Of a stretch of DNA of 64,000 nucleotides, positions 27,501 to 37,798 are shown piece after piece; position 1 is the stretch's first letter, and every line of letters starts with the position of its first letter. The stretch lies in NCBI RefSeq assembly GCF_000762875.2, contig NZ_JRMP02000013.1, forward strand, positions 1 to 64,000, read 5' to 3'. Source of the DNA: Helicobacter saguini. Its GTDB lineage: Bacteria > Campylobacterota > Campylobacteria > Campylobacterales > Helicobacteraceae. The translations under genes were made by a program, and so were the position numbers. A model generated the notes under the pieces. The model did no database searches. It was not told where the DNA came from and was given only the letters and a program-made list of their open reading frames with translations.

Positions 27501-28316
27501 CTACGCCCTATACATACTAAGCACACTAAGTATAAGAAGCATTGTAGGGGCGGCAAACATAATTGCATCTATTCTATCTAATATACCGCCATGACCGGGT
27601 AAAATCGAGCCTGAATCTTTTAGCCCAGCTCTGCGTTTAAGCGAAGATTCAAACAAATCGCCTATTATTGAAATTACCGCTATAACTAAAGAAGCCACTG
27701 CGGAGATATAAAAATTACCAAAGATTCCTATTCCTGCGATGCCACCAGCGATTATCGCACCACAGATTCCACATAGCGCGCCTTCAATAGTCTTTTTAGG
27801 AGAAGCAGCGCAAAGCGGCGTTTTCCCTAGCTTTTTCCCACCATAATACGCGAAAATATCCGCAATGGCGACAACCACAATAAGCCACACCACATACCAC
27901 ATATCATACTCATATAACGCAAAAATGGCAATAAAAGGAAGCGATGGATAAATAAATAATAACAGATTTTTAAACCCATCGCTATTAAAGCCATCGCCAC
28001 CATCAATAAAGCTAGAATCTAACACCACAAATAACGCTGCAATACACGCCCCAACAACCCCAGATAGCAAAGGCGTAAGGCTAAAAAACACGCCAACCCA
28101 CACCGCAACAGCAAGCAGTGCAGACCATAAAGATACGCCGATACCATAAAGCCTAGCGCCTTCATACATCGCTACTAAATACAACACGCCCATAAAAGCC
28201 CACGTAACAATCTTGTCATTAATGCTAAAGACAACTACCAGCACCGCAATCATCGCTAACGCCGACCACACACGCGCACTATCTTGCATTATAAAGCCTT
28301 TTATTTTCTCTAGCAT
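27501..28316 (-). CDS. cdsA: Phosphatidate cytidylyltransferase
   Basis: Integral membrane enzyme of 271 aa that makes CDP-diacylglycerol from phosphatidic acid and CTP. About eight hydrophobic helices. The signature SSLKRRAGLKDSGSILPGHG followed by GILDRID near the C-terminus is diagnostic. First gene of the cdsA-alr-era operon, with TCTCC (AGGAGA on the coding strand) as ribosome site. Divergent from mnmG. No inserts. Confidence 0.95.
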   Translation of the reverse strand: MLEKIKGFIMQDSARVWSALAMIAVLVVVFSINDKIVTWAFMGVLYLVAMYEGARLYGIGVSLWSALLAVAVWVGVFFSLTPLLSGVVGACIAALFVVLDSSFIDGGDGFNSDGFKNLLLFIYPSLPFIAIFALYEYDMWYVVWLIVVVAIADIFAYYGGKKLGKTPLCAASPKKTIEGALCGICGAIIAGGIAGIGIFGNFYISAVASLVIAVISIIGDLFESSLKRRAGLKDSGSILPGHGGILDRIDAIMFAAPTMLLILSVLSMYRA

Positions 28317-28344
28317 GATTTCTCCTTAACTTAACATTGTGTAG

Positions 28345-28350
28345 TATAAT
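28345..28350 (+). promoter_or_regulatory. -10 hexamer of mnmG
   Basis: TATAAT lies 33 bases before the ATG at 28383, inside a small inverted repeat (GTAG-TATAATT-CTAC) that could affect initiation. Confidence 0.5.
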
Positions 28351-28382
28351 TCTACAAAAATTCTACATATTTAGGGTAAAAA

Positions 28383-30728
28383 ATGAATAATTATGATGTA
28401 ATTGTAATCGGCGGCGGACATGCTGGACTTGAAGCAAGTTTCATAACGGCTAAAATGGGTTTGCACACTTTGCTTATAACGCATTTGATTGACAATATTG
28501 CTTTAGCTTCTTGTAACCCCGCTGTTGGCGGACTTGGCAAAGGGCATTTGGTAAAAGAAGTCGATAGCTTGGGCGGACTTATGGGCGCGATAACTGACAT
28601 TAGTGGGCTGCAGTATAGAATCTTAAATGCGTCAAAGGGACCTGCGGTGCGTGGGACTAGGGCACAGATTGATATGGATTTGTATCGGCGGTATGCAAGG
28701 GATTTTGCACTTCATACACATGGGCTGGAAGTTATGCAAGGGAATGTTGTTGAGATTTTATGCGAAGATTCTAAAGATTCTATAAAACAAGCGGTGGGCG
28801 TAAAACTAAGTATCGGCAAAGAAATTTATGCTAAAAAAGTGATTTTAACATCTGGCACATTTTTAAATGGAAAGGTGCATATCGGCACACATACAAGCAA
28901 TAATGGTCGCATAGGCGAGATTTCTAGTAATGAGTTAAGTGAAAACTTGAAAAGATTAGGAATACCACTAAGTCGATTAAAAACCGGCACTTGTCCGCGT
29001 ATTTTAGGCACAAGTATAGAATCTAAACATTTGCAAAAGCATTATGGCGATGCGATAAATGCAAGTTTGGAACATGAAGAAGAAATGAATGAAATATGGG
29101 AAGAAGATTCTAATAATTCACAGAATCTAGAATCTAGAGAAAACATAGAATCTAAAAACGTGGATTCTAAAGTAGATTCTAATAATTCACAGAATCTAGA
29201 TTCTAACAACCTACCGCCCGCCCACCACCCTACTATTGAAAAAGATTCTATAGAATCTAACCACAATGAAAACAACCAAAAAGACCTGCTTTTACGAAAT
29301 GCCATAGAAAAAAGCGACTTTAAAGACTGGCAGGCTTTCCAAAACTTTATCCACAAAAATTACAATGAGACAAAAGAGCTAGATTCCATAAGTGAGCGCG
29401 AGTATAACGCGATTATTAATGAAAGCTTTTTAAAGCAGGATGCGCCCTATTTTAGCCTTTTAACGCACCATTATCTAAATTATGGTAAGAAAAATCTTAT
29501 TTCACGCTATCTTGATAAACGCCTAGAGCATGGCTATTTTCGTCCGCACGAGCTGCCTTGTTTTGTGACATATACTAATGAAACAACGCATAAAATTATA
29601 GAATCTAATTTCCACCTTGCCCCCCTTTTCACAGGGCAGATACAAGGCACAGGACCGCGTTACTGCCCTAGCATTGAAGATAAAATCAATCGCTTTCGTG
29701 ATAAAGAGCGTCATCAACTTTTTTTAGAGCCACAGACTTACGCGGCTAGTGAATATTATGTCAATGGGCTTAGCACGAGCCTGCCTTTTGAAGTGCAAGA
29801 GAGCGTGATTCATAGTATCGAAGGCTTACAAAACGCCAAGATTACGCGATATGGCTATGCTATCGAGTATGATTATAGTCAGCCTACAAATCTTTATCAT
29901 ACGTTAGAATCTAAGATTATTTCAAGCCTTTATTTTGCAGGGCAGATTAATGGCACGACAGGCTATGAAGAAGCGGCAGCGCAAGGCATTACAGCAGGTA
30001 TAAATGCGGCTTTGAGTATCCTTTATTCACAGGGTAAAACGAGCCGAAAAAATTTGATTTTTGATAGAAGCGAGAGCTATATCGGCGTGATGATTGATGA
30101 TTTGGTTACAAAAGGGACAAATGAGCCTTATCGCGTATTCACAAGCCGTGCGGAATATCGCCTTTTATTACGCGAAGATAATGCGTGCTTTCGCCTTTTA
30201 AAATATGCTAAAGAGCTGCGGCTGCTAGATGATTCTATAATCGCACAGCTTGAAATTGATAAGAAAGATATAGAATCTAATTTGTATATTTTGGATGAAG
30301 ATTATACACCTAGCATGGAGCATTTGAGTTTGTTAGAATCTATAGGCGAGAGCGGCTTTAGCAATAAGTGTAAGTTTAGCCAAATTATAGGGCGAGATTC
30401 TATGAATGCTAAGAAATTGCGTCGACTTGATTCTAGATTCAGTAATTTAAGCACACGCGCACTAAAGCAGCTGCAAATTTATGCGAAATATAAAGATTAT
30501 ATTGTGAAACAAGAAGCCCAGATTAAACGCAGTGAGAAAAACCTTAGCCTAAAGATTCCAAGCGATTTTGATTACAAAAACATTTCAGGCTTAAGCCTTG
30601 AAGTGATTGAAAAACTAAGCAAGGAACGCCCCACCACACTTAAAGAAGCAAGCCTAATAAGTGGCATAACACCCGCTAGCCTAGAAGTCCTTGAACTCCA
30701 CCTGTGCATAAAACACCATAAATCATAG
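28383..30728 (+). CDS. mnmG: tRNA uridine modification enzyme MnmG/GidA with a large insert
   Basis: FAD enzyme that, with MnmE, adds the carboxymethylaminomethyl group to U34 of certain tRNAs. FAD motif [12 protein letters not shown] at ~9-20; GLGKGHL; then [17 protein letters not shown] and [17 protein letters not shown]. The C-terminal MnmE-binding region is intact. The protein has 781 residues against ~620-630 usual. The excess sits at ~residues 240-385, between KTGTCPRIL and [10 protein letters not shown]. It includes Asp-Ser/Glu-Ser units, one composite element ([12 protein letters not shown]) and then non-repeat sequence. The insertion point corresponds to a surface loop before the conserved Tyr/Asn strand, as far as I can judge. 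Confidence 0.95.
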   Translation: MNNYDVIVIGGGHAGLEASFITAKMGLHTLLITHLIDNIALASCNPAVGGLGKGHLVKEVDSLGGLMGAITDISGLQYRILNASKGPAVRGTRAQIDMDLYRRYARDFALHTHGLEVMQGNVVEILCEDSKDSIKQAVGVKLSIGKEIYAKKVILTSGTFLNGKVHIGTHTSNNGRIGEISSNELSENLKRLGIPLSRLKTGTCPRILGTSIESKHLQKHYGDAINASLEHEEEMNEIWEEDSNNSQNLESRENIESKNVDSKVDSNNSQNLDSNNLPPAHHPTIEKDSIESNHNENNQKDLLLRNAIEKSDFKDWQAFQNFIHKNYNETKELDSISEREYNAIINESFLKQDAPYFSLLTHHYLNYGKKNLISRYLDKRLEHGYFRPHELPCFVTYTNETTHKIIESNFHLAPLFTGQIQGTGPRYCPSIEDKINRFRDKERHQLFLEPQTYAASEYYVNGLSTSLPFEVQESVIHSIEGLQNAKITRYGYAIEYDYSQPTNLYHTLESKIISSLYFAGQINGTTGYEEAAAQGITAGINAALSILYSQGKTSRKNLIFDRSESYIGVMIDDLVTKGTNEPYRVFTSRAEYRLLLREDNACFRLLKYAKELRLLDDSIIAQLEIDKKDIESNLYILDEDYTPSMEHLSLLESIGESGFSNKCKFSQIIGRDSMNAKKLRRLDSRFSNLSTRALKQLQIYAKYKDYIVKQEAQIKRSEKNLSLKIPSDFDYKNISGLSLEVIEKLSKERPTTLKEASLISGITPASLEVLELHLCIKHHKS
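29198..29250. repeat. Composite element (copy B) inside mnmG
   Basis: AGATTCTA... at the left and AGATTCTA at 29243-29250 enclose GCCCGCCCACCACCCTACT at 29216-29234. It is read as [17 protein letters not shown]. The core is identical over 18 bases to the copy at 430-447 in an unrelated gene. Confidence 0.75.
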
Positions 30729-30744
30729 AATAAATATTTGACTT

Positions 30745-31716
30745 CTAATGCCTTAGCGTATTTTCTAGCTCCAAATTCGTGTCAATAGAATCTCCAAAGC
30801 CATCCCCTGGCGGGGGCGGAAAGGCGCGTTTTTCCATCTTGCGAATGAATTGCATTACCGAGTTATTATACTCACCATAAGGGCTTTGCGTAATCATATG
30901 CACATAGCTAAGCCGCCCATTAGAATCAATGCGTATGCGCACTTTCGCGCTCGTGCTGGCTTGATAAAATTTCGCCGTTTTTCGCCACTCACTCATCAAA
31001 ATCTGCTCGATTTTAGCATACCATTCATCGTATTTCGCCTTGTCCTGCGAGTTTCCCACAAACTTTGGCTTTTCCAAATTCACCTTACTAGCCACCGCCT
31101 GCCGCACATTTTCTTGCAGGTTTTGCGCACTTGCTTGCAGGGCTTGCGTGCTTTGCTTAATTGCCGCGGCATTTTGTGCTAACTGCAGGGCTTGCTGCTT
31201 TTTGGCGTCCTCTTGCTGCTTTTTACGCAGGTTGATTTCTTCTTGACGCGCGGCTTCTTCTTGCGCCTTTTTTTCTTGCAAAGTCTGGCTTGGCACATTT
31301 GAAAACATATCGGCTAGGTCAATCTCTTTTTTTTCTTGCGTCTCATTTGTCGCGCTTTTTATCTCTTTTTGCGATGTTTTTGGCTCTTCTTTTGGAATCT
31401 CTTTTGTTGGTTCTTTTGGAATTGTGGCTAAAATGGGGTCAATTTGTTTTGTTTCATTGCCATTTTCTGGGGTTTCTGTGGTGGTGGATTCTATATTATT
31501 TTGCGTGATGTTTGGGGCGATAGAATCTAGCTCAATGCCATCCATTTCGGCTACAAAATCACTAGATTCTAACTCGCCATATCGCAACTTTTCCTTATAA
31601 AAATGAAACCCACCAAGAAGTAGCAAAAGCACCAAAAAATAAATAACAAACGCGCCCACACCGCTATACAACCGCAGTTTAGTGCTACCATTTTCTAAGA
31701 TTACGTCTTGTTTCAT
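30745..31716 (-). CDS. TonB/TolA-like energy-transducing protein
   Basis: 323 aa with a single N-terminal membrane anchor (~residues 19-40, FVIYFLVLLLLLGGFHFY). A long charged and Gln/Ala/Lys-rich coiled-coil region follows (~110-210, LRKKQQEDAKKQQALQLAQ). The C-terminal domain (~225-320, YDEWYAKIEQILMSEWRKT, then VRIRIDSNGRLSYV) matches the TolA/TonB C-terminal fold. It would link the proton motor ExbBD/TolQR to outer-membrane partners such as the receptors here. The helical middle and IxSNGRLS pattern favour TolA over TonB. It overlaps nothing and converges on mnmG. Upstream gene ispB is 18 bases away on the same strand. Confidence 0.8.
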   Translation of the reverse strand: MKQDVILENGSTKLRLYSGVGAFVIYFLVLLLLLGGFHFYKEKLRYGELESSDFVAEMDGIELDSIAPNITQNNIESTTTETPENGNETKQIDPILATIPKEPTKEIPKEEPKTSQKEIKSATNETQEKKEIDLADMFSNVPSQTLQEKKAQEEAARQEEINLRKKQQEDAKKQQALQLAQNAAAIKQSTQALQASAQNLQENVRQAVASKVNLEKPKFVGNSQDKAKYDEWYAKIEQILMSEWRKTAKFYQASTSAKVRIRIDSNGRLSYVHMITQSPYGEYNNSVMQFIRKMEKRAFPPPPGDGFGDSIDTNLELENTLRH

Positions 31717-31734
31717 AATTTACTCTTTAAATCT

Positions 31735-32631
31735 CTACACATCCCGCTCAAGCATTGCGGTGACCATTGATTGCAGCTCGTTATTGCCTAGCTCTTTTGC
31801 GATTTGCGCGGCTTTATCGCCGTATTCTTTTGCCTTAGCGCGCGCGCGAGATAAAGGCGAAGCGGATAGCTTTTCTTTCAATTTCGTAAAATTATCAAAA
31901 TCAAGCTCTTGCCCAAAAAGCGAAACAAGCCACTCCTTATCAATCGCGTCCATCTCATCGTATAAATAAATGTAAGGCAGGGTGCTTTTGCCACTTTTAA
32001 AATCGCTAAGCGCGGGCTTTCCTAGCTTCTCTCTATCCTGCGTAATATCCAAAATATCATCAATTATTTGAAAGGCAATGCCTAGATTTTCACCATATTC
32101 ATAATATTTTTTTGGCTCTTTAGCATTCGCCAAAATCGCCGCACACTCGCTACTAGCGGCAATCAGGCTCGCACTTTTTAGCTTAATCATATTTAGATAT
32201 TTATCCGCATTAGCGTTGAAACTCGCTTCCAACTTCACATCTTCTAACTCGCCGATACTAAGGCAGGACACGCTTTGCGCGATACTTTGGATGACAAGCG
32301 GCGTAAAGTTTGATAGCTCAAAAAACGCACTCGAATACAAAATATCGCCCAACATAATCGCACTTTTATTGCCAAAAATAGCGTTAATACTAGGCTTCCC
32401 ACGCCGCAAATCGCTCCCATCAATAACATCATCATGCAGCAAACTAGCACTTTGAATTAGCTCCACAATCGCACACAAATTATACGCCGCCTCACTATCA
32501 CAAATCGCCAAAATGAGCTGTGAACGCAGCATTTTGCCCTGCTCTAAGTTGTTAAAAAGCTCCATAGCACTATCACTTTGCACCTTTGATAAAATCTGCC
32601 GCGTTAAATCCTTGACTTTTTCAAGCTGCAT
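31735..32631 (-). CDS. ispB: Polyprenyl diphosphate synthase
   Basis: 298-aa isoprenyl chain elongation enzyme. The two Asp-rich motifs are LLHDDVIDGSDLRRG (first DDxxD) and FQIIDDILDITQD (second). It condenses isopentenyl diphosphate onto an allylic primer, probably giving the long side chain of menaquinone. Full length and without inserts. It shares a 69-base divergent promoter region with recN. Confidence 0.92.
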   Translation of the reverse strand: MQLEKVKDLTRQILSKVQSDSAMELFNNLEQGKMLRSQLILAICDSEAAYNLCAIVELIQSASLLHDDVIDGSDLRRGKPSINAIFGNKSAIMLGDILYSSAFFELSNFTPLVIQSIAQSVSCLSIGELEDVKLEASFNANADKYLNMIKLKSASLIAASSECAAILANAKEPKKYYEYGENLGIAFQIIDDILDITQDREKLGKPALSDFKSGKSTLPYIYLYDEMDAIDKEWLVSLFGQELDFDNFTKLKEKLSASPLSRARAKAKEYGDKAAQIAKELGNNELQSMVTAMLERDV

Positions 32632-32672
32632 TTTATATCCTTTTTATTTTTTAAAGATTCTAATATATTTTG

Positions 32673-32678
32673 TATAAT
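32673..32678 (+). promoter_or_regulatory. -10 hexamer of recN
   Basis: TATAAT 22 bases before the recN ATG, in the short divergent region shared with ispB. Confidence 0.5.
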
Positions 32679-32700
32679 TATTCGTTTAAAAAGGTTAGAA

Positions 32701-34704
32701 ATGATACGAAGCATTTTGATAAATAATGGGAATGGTTTTAATCGCGTGAATGTGCGAGTTAGTGAAGGCTTTAATGTCGTAAGTGGCGTAAGTGGCGCTG
32801 GAAAGTCTGTGTTTTTTAATCTTATTTTAAGCGCGTTTGGGCTAAAAGATGCCCTTGCTGAATTAGTCGAGCTAAATATTGAACTGCCTTTGGAATCTAA
32901 TAATATAGAATCTAATGGCAAAAAAGATTCTAAAAAAGTTATAGAATCTAAAACTTTAAAAGAAAAAAGTTATAGCGAAAGGGCAGAATCTAGTTCTAAA
33001 AATACTAAAGATTCTAAAGAAAAGTTAGGAAATATAGAATCTAATACAACTCATATTGAGCGAAGCGAAACATCTAAAAATAAGTCAAGCATTAGCAAAA
33101 TATCTAAAGATTCTATAGAATCTAAAAATATGGATATTTGGCTTAATATGGGCGAAGATTCTAAAAATCTAGCAAATATTTTTGAAAATTATGGAATCTT
33201 GCTTGATGAAAATATCGCAAATTTTAGCGTTTTGAAAAAAAATTCGACCCGATATTTTATCAATAATCAAAATATTTCTAAGAAAAAATTAAGCGAACTT
33301 AGTAGCAATTTTGTGAAATATATTAGCATTAAGGATGCTAGTGAGTTAGAGAGTGAGAATATTTTACACATTTTAGATTCTGCGATAATGTTACAAAATG
33401 CTACATTTAGTGTATCTCTAAGTGAGTATAAAAGTAACTTTTTGGAATATAAAGCTGTGAAAGCTGAACTAGATTCTATCATTGAAAAGCAAAAAAATCT
33501 TGCTAATTTAAAAGAATTTGCCGAATTTGAAATTGATAAAATAAAAAAAATAAACCCCCAAATAGGCGAATATGATAAGCTTTTAATGGATAAAAAAAAT
33601 CTAAGCAAAAAAGAAAAAGTGCTGCAATCTTGCCAAAAAGCACTTGATTTTCTGGATAATTTTGAGAGTGTAAATAAGGCTTTGGAGCTGCTAAATATCG
33701 ATAATAGCGTCTTTAGTAGCGTTATGCTTGATGTGCGCGCTAGCCTTGAAAATGCGTTAAGTGAGTTTGAAAATCTTGATATTGAGCCTGAAATGTTGCT
33801 TGATAGAATCTCGGCGTTAGCGGATATTATAAGACGTTATGGGAGTGAGAGTGAAGCCTTAGAGACCTTAAAAAAGCAAGAGAAATTTTTAAGTGAATGT
33901 GAAAATATTGAATTTGATATGACAAATTTAGAGAAAAAATGTAACGATTTGAAACATAACTTAAATAAACTATGTGAAAAAATTACACAATTTAGGCTAG
34001 ATTCTATCCCGTTTTTAGCTAAAGAGCTTTGCCATTTTTCTCATAAATTGAGACTTGGCGATATAACACTAAATCTTACAAAGGCTGAAATGAGCGAAAG
34101 TGGCGGCGATAAAATTGAAATCTTGCTAGATTCTAAGAGTAAAAATGTGCTGAGCGCTGGTGAGTATAATCGCGTGCGTTTGGCTGTTTTATGCTCTATG
34201 GTAAGTGTGGAAAATATGGAATTTAGCTCGCTGGGAAATAACAATAAGATTATAGAATCTAAAACTAAAAAGGCTAAAAGTTCTAAAAATGCTAAGATGA
34301 AAGATTCTAAAGTTATTGAATCTACAAATATAAAAGATTCCAAAGCAGATTGCCACGAATTTGCGAATGCAAATTCTCGCAATGACAAAAAAATAGGAAT
34401 CTTAATCCTAGATGAAATCGATGCAAATTTAAGCGGCGAAGAAAGCGAAGGTGTGGCGGAATTATTAGCATTTTTAAGCCAAAAATATCAAATTTTTGCA
34501 ATTTCTCACCAGCCCTTTATGCCCATTTTCGCGGATAGCCATTTCTTAATTACAAAAGATTCTAAGAATAATGCGGAGATAAAATTGCTCGATAATGAGA
34601 ATAAAATCAAGGAAATTGCGCGAATGATTAGCGGTTCGCACCTAGATTCTAACGCTATAAATTATGTTACAAAATTACTCGAAAAACATAAACAAAGGAT
34701 TTAA
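32701..34704 (+). CDS. recN: DNA repair ATPase RecN with two Glu-Ser/Asp-Ser inserts
   Basis: SMC-like ATPase that acts at DNA double-strand breaks. Walker A GVSGAGKS is at 29-36; coiled-coil arms run from ~240 to 440; the Walker B region ILILDEIDANLSGEESEGV is near 565, followed by FAISHQPFM. The protein has 667 residues against ~510-560 usual. Excess lies at ~62-145 and at ~505-560, both made of Asp-Ser/Glu-Ser units. The second insert lies between the signature region (SAGEYNRVRLAVLCSM) and Walker B. Its stop codon abuts the ATG of rsmI, so both are co-transcribed. Confidence 0.9.
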   Translation: MIRSILINNGNGFNRVNVRVSEGFNVVSGVSGAGKSVFFNLILSAFGLKDALAELVELNIELPLESNNIESNGKKDSKKVIESKTLKEKSYSERAESSSKNTKDSKEKLGNIESNTTHIERSETSKNKSSISKISKDSIESKNMDIWLNMGEDSKNLANIFENYGILLDENIANFSVLKKNSTRYFINNQNISKKKLSELSSNFVKYISIKDASELESENILHILDSAIMLQNATFSVSLSEYKSNFLEYKAVKAELDSIIEKQKNLANLKEFAEFEIDKIKKINPQIGEYDKLLMDKKNLSKKEKVLQSCQKALDFLDNFESVNKALELLNIDNSVFSSVMLDVRASLENALSEFENLDIEPEMLLDRISALADIIRRYGSESEALETLKKQEKFLSECENIEFDMTNLEKKCNDLKHNLNKLCEKITQFRLDSIPFLAKELCHFSHKLRLGDITLNLTKAEMSESGGDKIEILLDSKSKNVLSAGEYNRVRLAVLCSMVSVENMEFSSLGNNNKIIESKTKKAKSSKNAKMKDSKVIESTNIKDSKADCHEFANANSRNDKKIGILILDEIDANLSGEESEGVAELLAFLSQKYQIFAISHQPFMPIFADSHFLITKDSKNNAEIKLLDNENKIKEIARMISGSHLDSNAINYVTKLLEKHKQRI

Positions 34705-35562
34705 ATGGTTACTTTTTTACCCACTCCCATCGGGAATTTGAATGATATTTCACTGCGAACTTTGAGTGCGCTAAATACTTGCGAAATTGTGATTTGCGAA
34801 GATACGCGCGTGACTAGTAAGTTATTAAATCTACTAGCTAAAATGCCCATCATTACGCAAAACTATCCACAAATAGATTCTAAAAATAAGCGGTTTTTAA
34901 GCTTTCATTCTCATAATCAGCACGATTTTTTGGCGAAATTAGACAAAAATGAGTTTGGCTATGACTTTTTTGATAAAGAAATTGTCTTTTGTAGTGACGC
35001 TGGACTGCCTAATATTAGCGACCCGGGTGCGGTTTTCTTGCACTTTCTAAGGCAAAAAAATATCAAATATGAAATTTTGCTAGGAGGAAGTGCGTTTAGC
35101 CACGCATTTGTTTGTAGCGGGTTAGAAGGGAGTTTTTGCTTTCTTGGATTTCTCCCGCACAAGCACCACGATAGGATAGAATCTCTTCGCCACGCAAGCA
35201 AATTTCATGCGGATTTGCACATTATTTATTATGAAAGTCCGCACCGACTGCGCGAGAGTTTGAGCGATATTTCAAGCGTGTTTTTGGAAAGTAAAATCTA
35301 TCTTTACAAGGAGCTAACAAAGCTTTATGAGTGCGAGTATATCGGCACTGCTAGCCAGATTTTGGAAGCCTTGCCGCTTGAAATTTTGGGCGAGTATTGT
35401 ATAATTATTGAAAAAGATTCTAAAGAAGTTAGCAAATTTATAACTTTAGGCGTTGATGAAATTATGAATCTTAGTATAAATGTCAAGGAAAAATGCAAAC
35501 TTTTGGCAAAAATCACGGATAAAAGTTCGAGTGAATGGTATGATATTTTGGGGAAAAATTAG
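34705..35562 (+). CDS. rsmI: 16S rRNA 2'-O-ribose methyltransferase RsmI
   Basis: 285 aa, modifies C1402 of 16S rRNA with S-adenosylmethionine. N-terminal PTPIGNLNDISLRTLSALN, VICEDTRVTSKLL (~30-42), CSDAGLPNISDPGA and YESPHRL are family hallmarks. Starts immediately after the recN stop (TAAATG), so coupled translation is likely. No inserts; full length. Confidence 0.95.
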   Translation: MVTFLPTPIGNLNDISLRTLSALNTCEIVICEDTRVTSKLLNLLAKMPIITQNYPQIDSKNKRFLSFHSHNQHDFLAKLDKNEFGYDFFDKEIVFCSDAGLPNISDPGAVFLHFLRQKNIKYEILLGGSAFSHAFVCSGLEGSFCFLGFLPHKHHDRIESLRHASKFHADLHIIYYESPHRLRESLSDISSVFLESKIYLYKELTKLYECEYIGTASQILEALPLEILGEYCIIIEKDSKEVSKFITLGVDEIMNLSINVKEKCKLLAKITDKSSSEWYDILGKN

Positions 35563-35657
35563 GAATTTTGTAATTTTTTGGAGTAAAAATTATGCTTAGA
35601 TTCTATATCGTTATTGCGAAAATCCGCGAAATTTTAAGTAAACTTTAAGGTTAAAAA

Positions 35658-36236
35658 ATGATAAGTAAAGAAGGTTTTGACTTTGAATTTGACGAAAATA
35701 TGTGCGAAAAATGCGGCGGAAAGTGCTGCTATGGCGAAAGCGGCTACATATTTGTAAGCGTTGATGAGATGAAAAAAGTCGCTGAGTTTTTGAAAATGCC
35801 TTTTGAAGATTTAACGTTACGATTCGTAAAGAAAGTGGGCTATCGCTTTTCATTCATTGAGCAAAAATGTAACATTTTGCCAACGCAAAACCTGAAAGAT
35901 AGAATCTTAAAAAGGATGGAAACTAAGAATATATCTTCGCAAGATTCTATAGAATCTAAGAAAGAAGATTCTAAAAAATTGCTTGATTTTAAGAATCAAG
36001 ATTCTAAGATTATGGAATCTAAAGCCAAAATGCCCACCCACCGACCTAATATTGCGGATGGGAGCGATATGCGATGCGTGTTTTTTAACGAAAAGAGCCT
36101 GAAATGTGACATTTATCCTGTGCGACCAAAGCAGTGCCGCACTTTTCCATTTTGGGAAATGTATAAAAAGGACAAAAGCGAACTAATTGAGCGCTGCATT
36201 GGCATTTGCAATATCAAAGATTCTAAGAAAATCTAG
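35658..36236 (+). CDS. YkgJ-family cysteine-cluster protein (Zn/Fe binding)
   Basis: 192 aa. Cys16-x2-Cys19-x3-Cys23-Cys24 in MCEKCGGKCC, and later CVFFNEKSLKCDIYPVRPKQCRTFPFW, make up the eight-cysteine cluster of the YkgJ/CxxCxxCC family, thought to bind zinc or an Fe-S centre. Function in the cell is unknown. Residues ~92-128 are an Asp-Ser/Glu-Ser insert, ending in a half copy of the GC-rich composite core (MPTHRP at 36032-36048). The insert separates the two Cys groups. TAG stop lies within an octamer. Confidence 0.8.
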   Translation: MISKEGFDFEFDENMCEKCGGKCCYGESGYIFVSVDEMKKVAEFLKMPFEDLTLRFVKKVGYRFSFIEQKCNILPTQNLKDRILKRMETKNISSQDSIESKKEDSKKLLDFKNQDSKIMESKAKMPTHRPNIADGSDMRCVFFNEKSLKCDIYPVRPKQCRTFPFWEMYKKDKSELIERCIGICNIKDSKKI

Positions 36237-36391
36237 AATCTAAACCATAAACAATCTTTTAATAAGGCAATATTAAAAATACATAATTAAGAATTTTAAT
36301 TTATATTTTATCCACATTCCTATCTTTTAAGTATATAATTTCAATTTAGATTCTAAGATTCTAATACGCAAAATGCAAAAAGGGAGAGAAA

Positions 36392-37396
36392 ATGTTTGTG
36401 ATTTATGATTGTGGAATGGATGGCTTTTGTAATGCGGATAAAAAAAATACAAGTCTTAGTAGTAGCCCATTTGGCGTGGCTAGTAAGGCGGTTTTAAACT
36501 CGCTTAATATTCCTTTTAGGCTGCTAGATTCTAAAGATTTTGATAGTTTAAGTAACGATTTGAAACACACTAAAACTTTCCTAAATAACGGCGGATATTA
36601 CGGCAGAATCGCTAATCTTAGCAAGTTTTTATTTGCAAATATTTTTAATATCGCCCTTGCGGCAAAAAATGGGGATATTTTGCTAGCCTTAGAAGAAGAT
36701 TCTTATAGCAATTTGGCGTATGCCTTAAATCTTTTAGAATCTAATGCAAAATTTAAAGAGTTCTTAAATAACGAACTTTTGAGCCAAAATATTAGGATAA
36801 ATATAGAATCTTTAAAAAATCATATCGCATATTTGCCACAGGTTTTAAGCGACTTTGCCCTGCAAAATCCTGATAAATTTAAAGCTAAGATTAAGTTTCA
36901 TTTTGGAGATTCTAAAGATAATGAGATTATTCCTAGTATTTCAAAGCGTTTTGATAGCACGAGTGGTTTTAGCAGTGCGATTTATTATGGTGGGCGGCAT
37001 TTTGACTGCACGCGAAATAGCGAGTATGACGGGCTTAAAGGGCTTTTTGATAGTGTGGAATTAAATGCGTTTGAGACTAGTTTCAGTGCGTTGTCTTTTA
37101 GCCATTTTTTTGCCTTTGATACGCAAAAAGCGTTTGAGAAAAGCGGTGAAATTTTGTATAGTGGGATTGATTTGGGCGTGGATTTTTTGTGTGTGTTTAG
37201 TGCGAGTAGTTTTGCTGCGTTTGACGCGCATTTTAGGGAGCTATCAAGGGCTTGTGGGCGAGATGAGATTGCCATTCCTTCGCTAAATTTGGCACAAATC
37301 TTGCTACTATCTTTTGGCGAGATAGAATCTTGTGGCTTTGAGCTGCATCAAATTAGCCCGCTGTCGCTATTTGTGAATGATTTTAAGGTTTCATAA
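36392..37396 (+). CDS. Hypothetical 334-aa protein, conserved-looking
   Basis: I cannot assign this with confidence. The N-terminus has CGMDGFC (Cys7, Cys13); glycine-rich NNGGYYGRIANLSKF follows near 75; HIAYLPQVLSDFALQ is near 150. It weakly recalls HdrB/SdhE-like Fe-S subunits of Campylobacterota, which often keep motifs of the type GGYYGRI, but the cysteines are too few to claim a cluster. AGGGAGAG precedes the ATG. No signal peptide. GANTC elements are spread singly (six or so) and add short DS/ES dipeptides. Confidence 0.7.
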   Translation: MFVIYDCGMDGFCNADKKNTSLSSSPFGVASKAVLNSLNIPFRLLDSKDFDSLSNDLKHTKTFLNNGGYYGRIANLSKFLFANIFNIALAAKNGDILLALEEDSYSNLAYALNLLESNAKFKEFLNNELLSQNIRINIESLKNHIAYLPQVLSDFALQNPDKFKAKIKFHFGDSKDNEIIPSISKRFDSTSGFSSAIYYGGRHFDCTRNSEYDGLKGLFDSVELNAFETSFSALSFSHFFAFDTQKAFEKSGEILYSGIDLGVDFLCVFSASSFAAFDAHFRELSRACGRDEIAIPSLNLAQILLLSFGEIESCGFELHQISPLSLFVNDFKVS

Positions 37397-37460
37397 TTGT
37401 GTGATTTTGCAAAACAGATTCTATAAATAGATTCTAAAAAAGGCATTTAAAGGTCAAAAA

Positions 37461-37778
37461 ATGGAAAAATTTGGCGTTGTTTTGAAAATATTTTTTGCGT
37501 GTTTTGTGGGTGCGGCGTGGTATCATTTAAATGGTCCAGAGCAAGCGCCCATTGCTGTGCTACTTTTTGTTTTTATTTTGCTTGCAAGTTTCTTAAAGCC
37601 GGTCAAATATCAAGACCCAACAGAGCGGGATGAGTATCGGCATAAAATGGCTGAAGCACGTGAACGTCGGCGTTTGCTAGCTGAAAAACAAGCCGAAGAA
37701 AAGAAAATGCTAAAAAAACAAGCCGAAGACGCCGAAGAGGAACGCAAAAAGGAATTAAGAAAAAAGTTGAAAATATAG
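37461..37778 (+). CDS. Small membrane protein with C-terminal charged helix
   Basis: 105 aa. Two hydrophobic segments (~5-20 and ~28-45) are followed by ~55 residues of continuous charged helix rich in Glu, Lys and Arg (EARERRRLLAEKQAEEKKML). Function unknown. It converges on infB with a 20-base gap. The helix could be a coiled-coil or RNA-binding tail. Confidence 0.65.
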   Translation: MEKFGVVLKIFFACFVGAAWYHLNGPEQAPIAVLLFVFILLASFLKPVKYQDPTERDEYRHKMAEARERRRLLAEKQAEEKKMLKKQAEDAEEERKKELRKKLKI

Positions 37779-37798
37779 AATCTATTAGCTTAAAGTCG

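Noticed and set aside
29100-29560. Intein in MnmG (and in RecN, RibF, ThrB)
   Set aside because: The inserts lack the Cys/Ser start, His-Asn end and endonuclease blocks of inteins, and are low complexity.
37397-37798. rbfA after infB, as in other Campylobacterota
   Set aside because: The only genes there are on the plus strand and none resembles RbfA.
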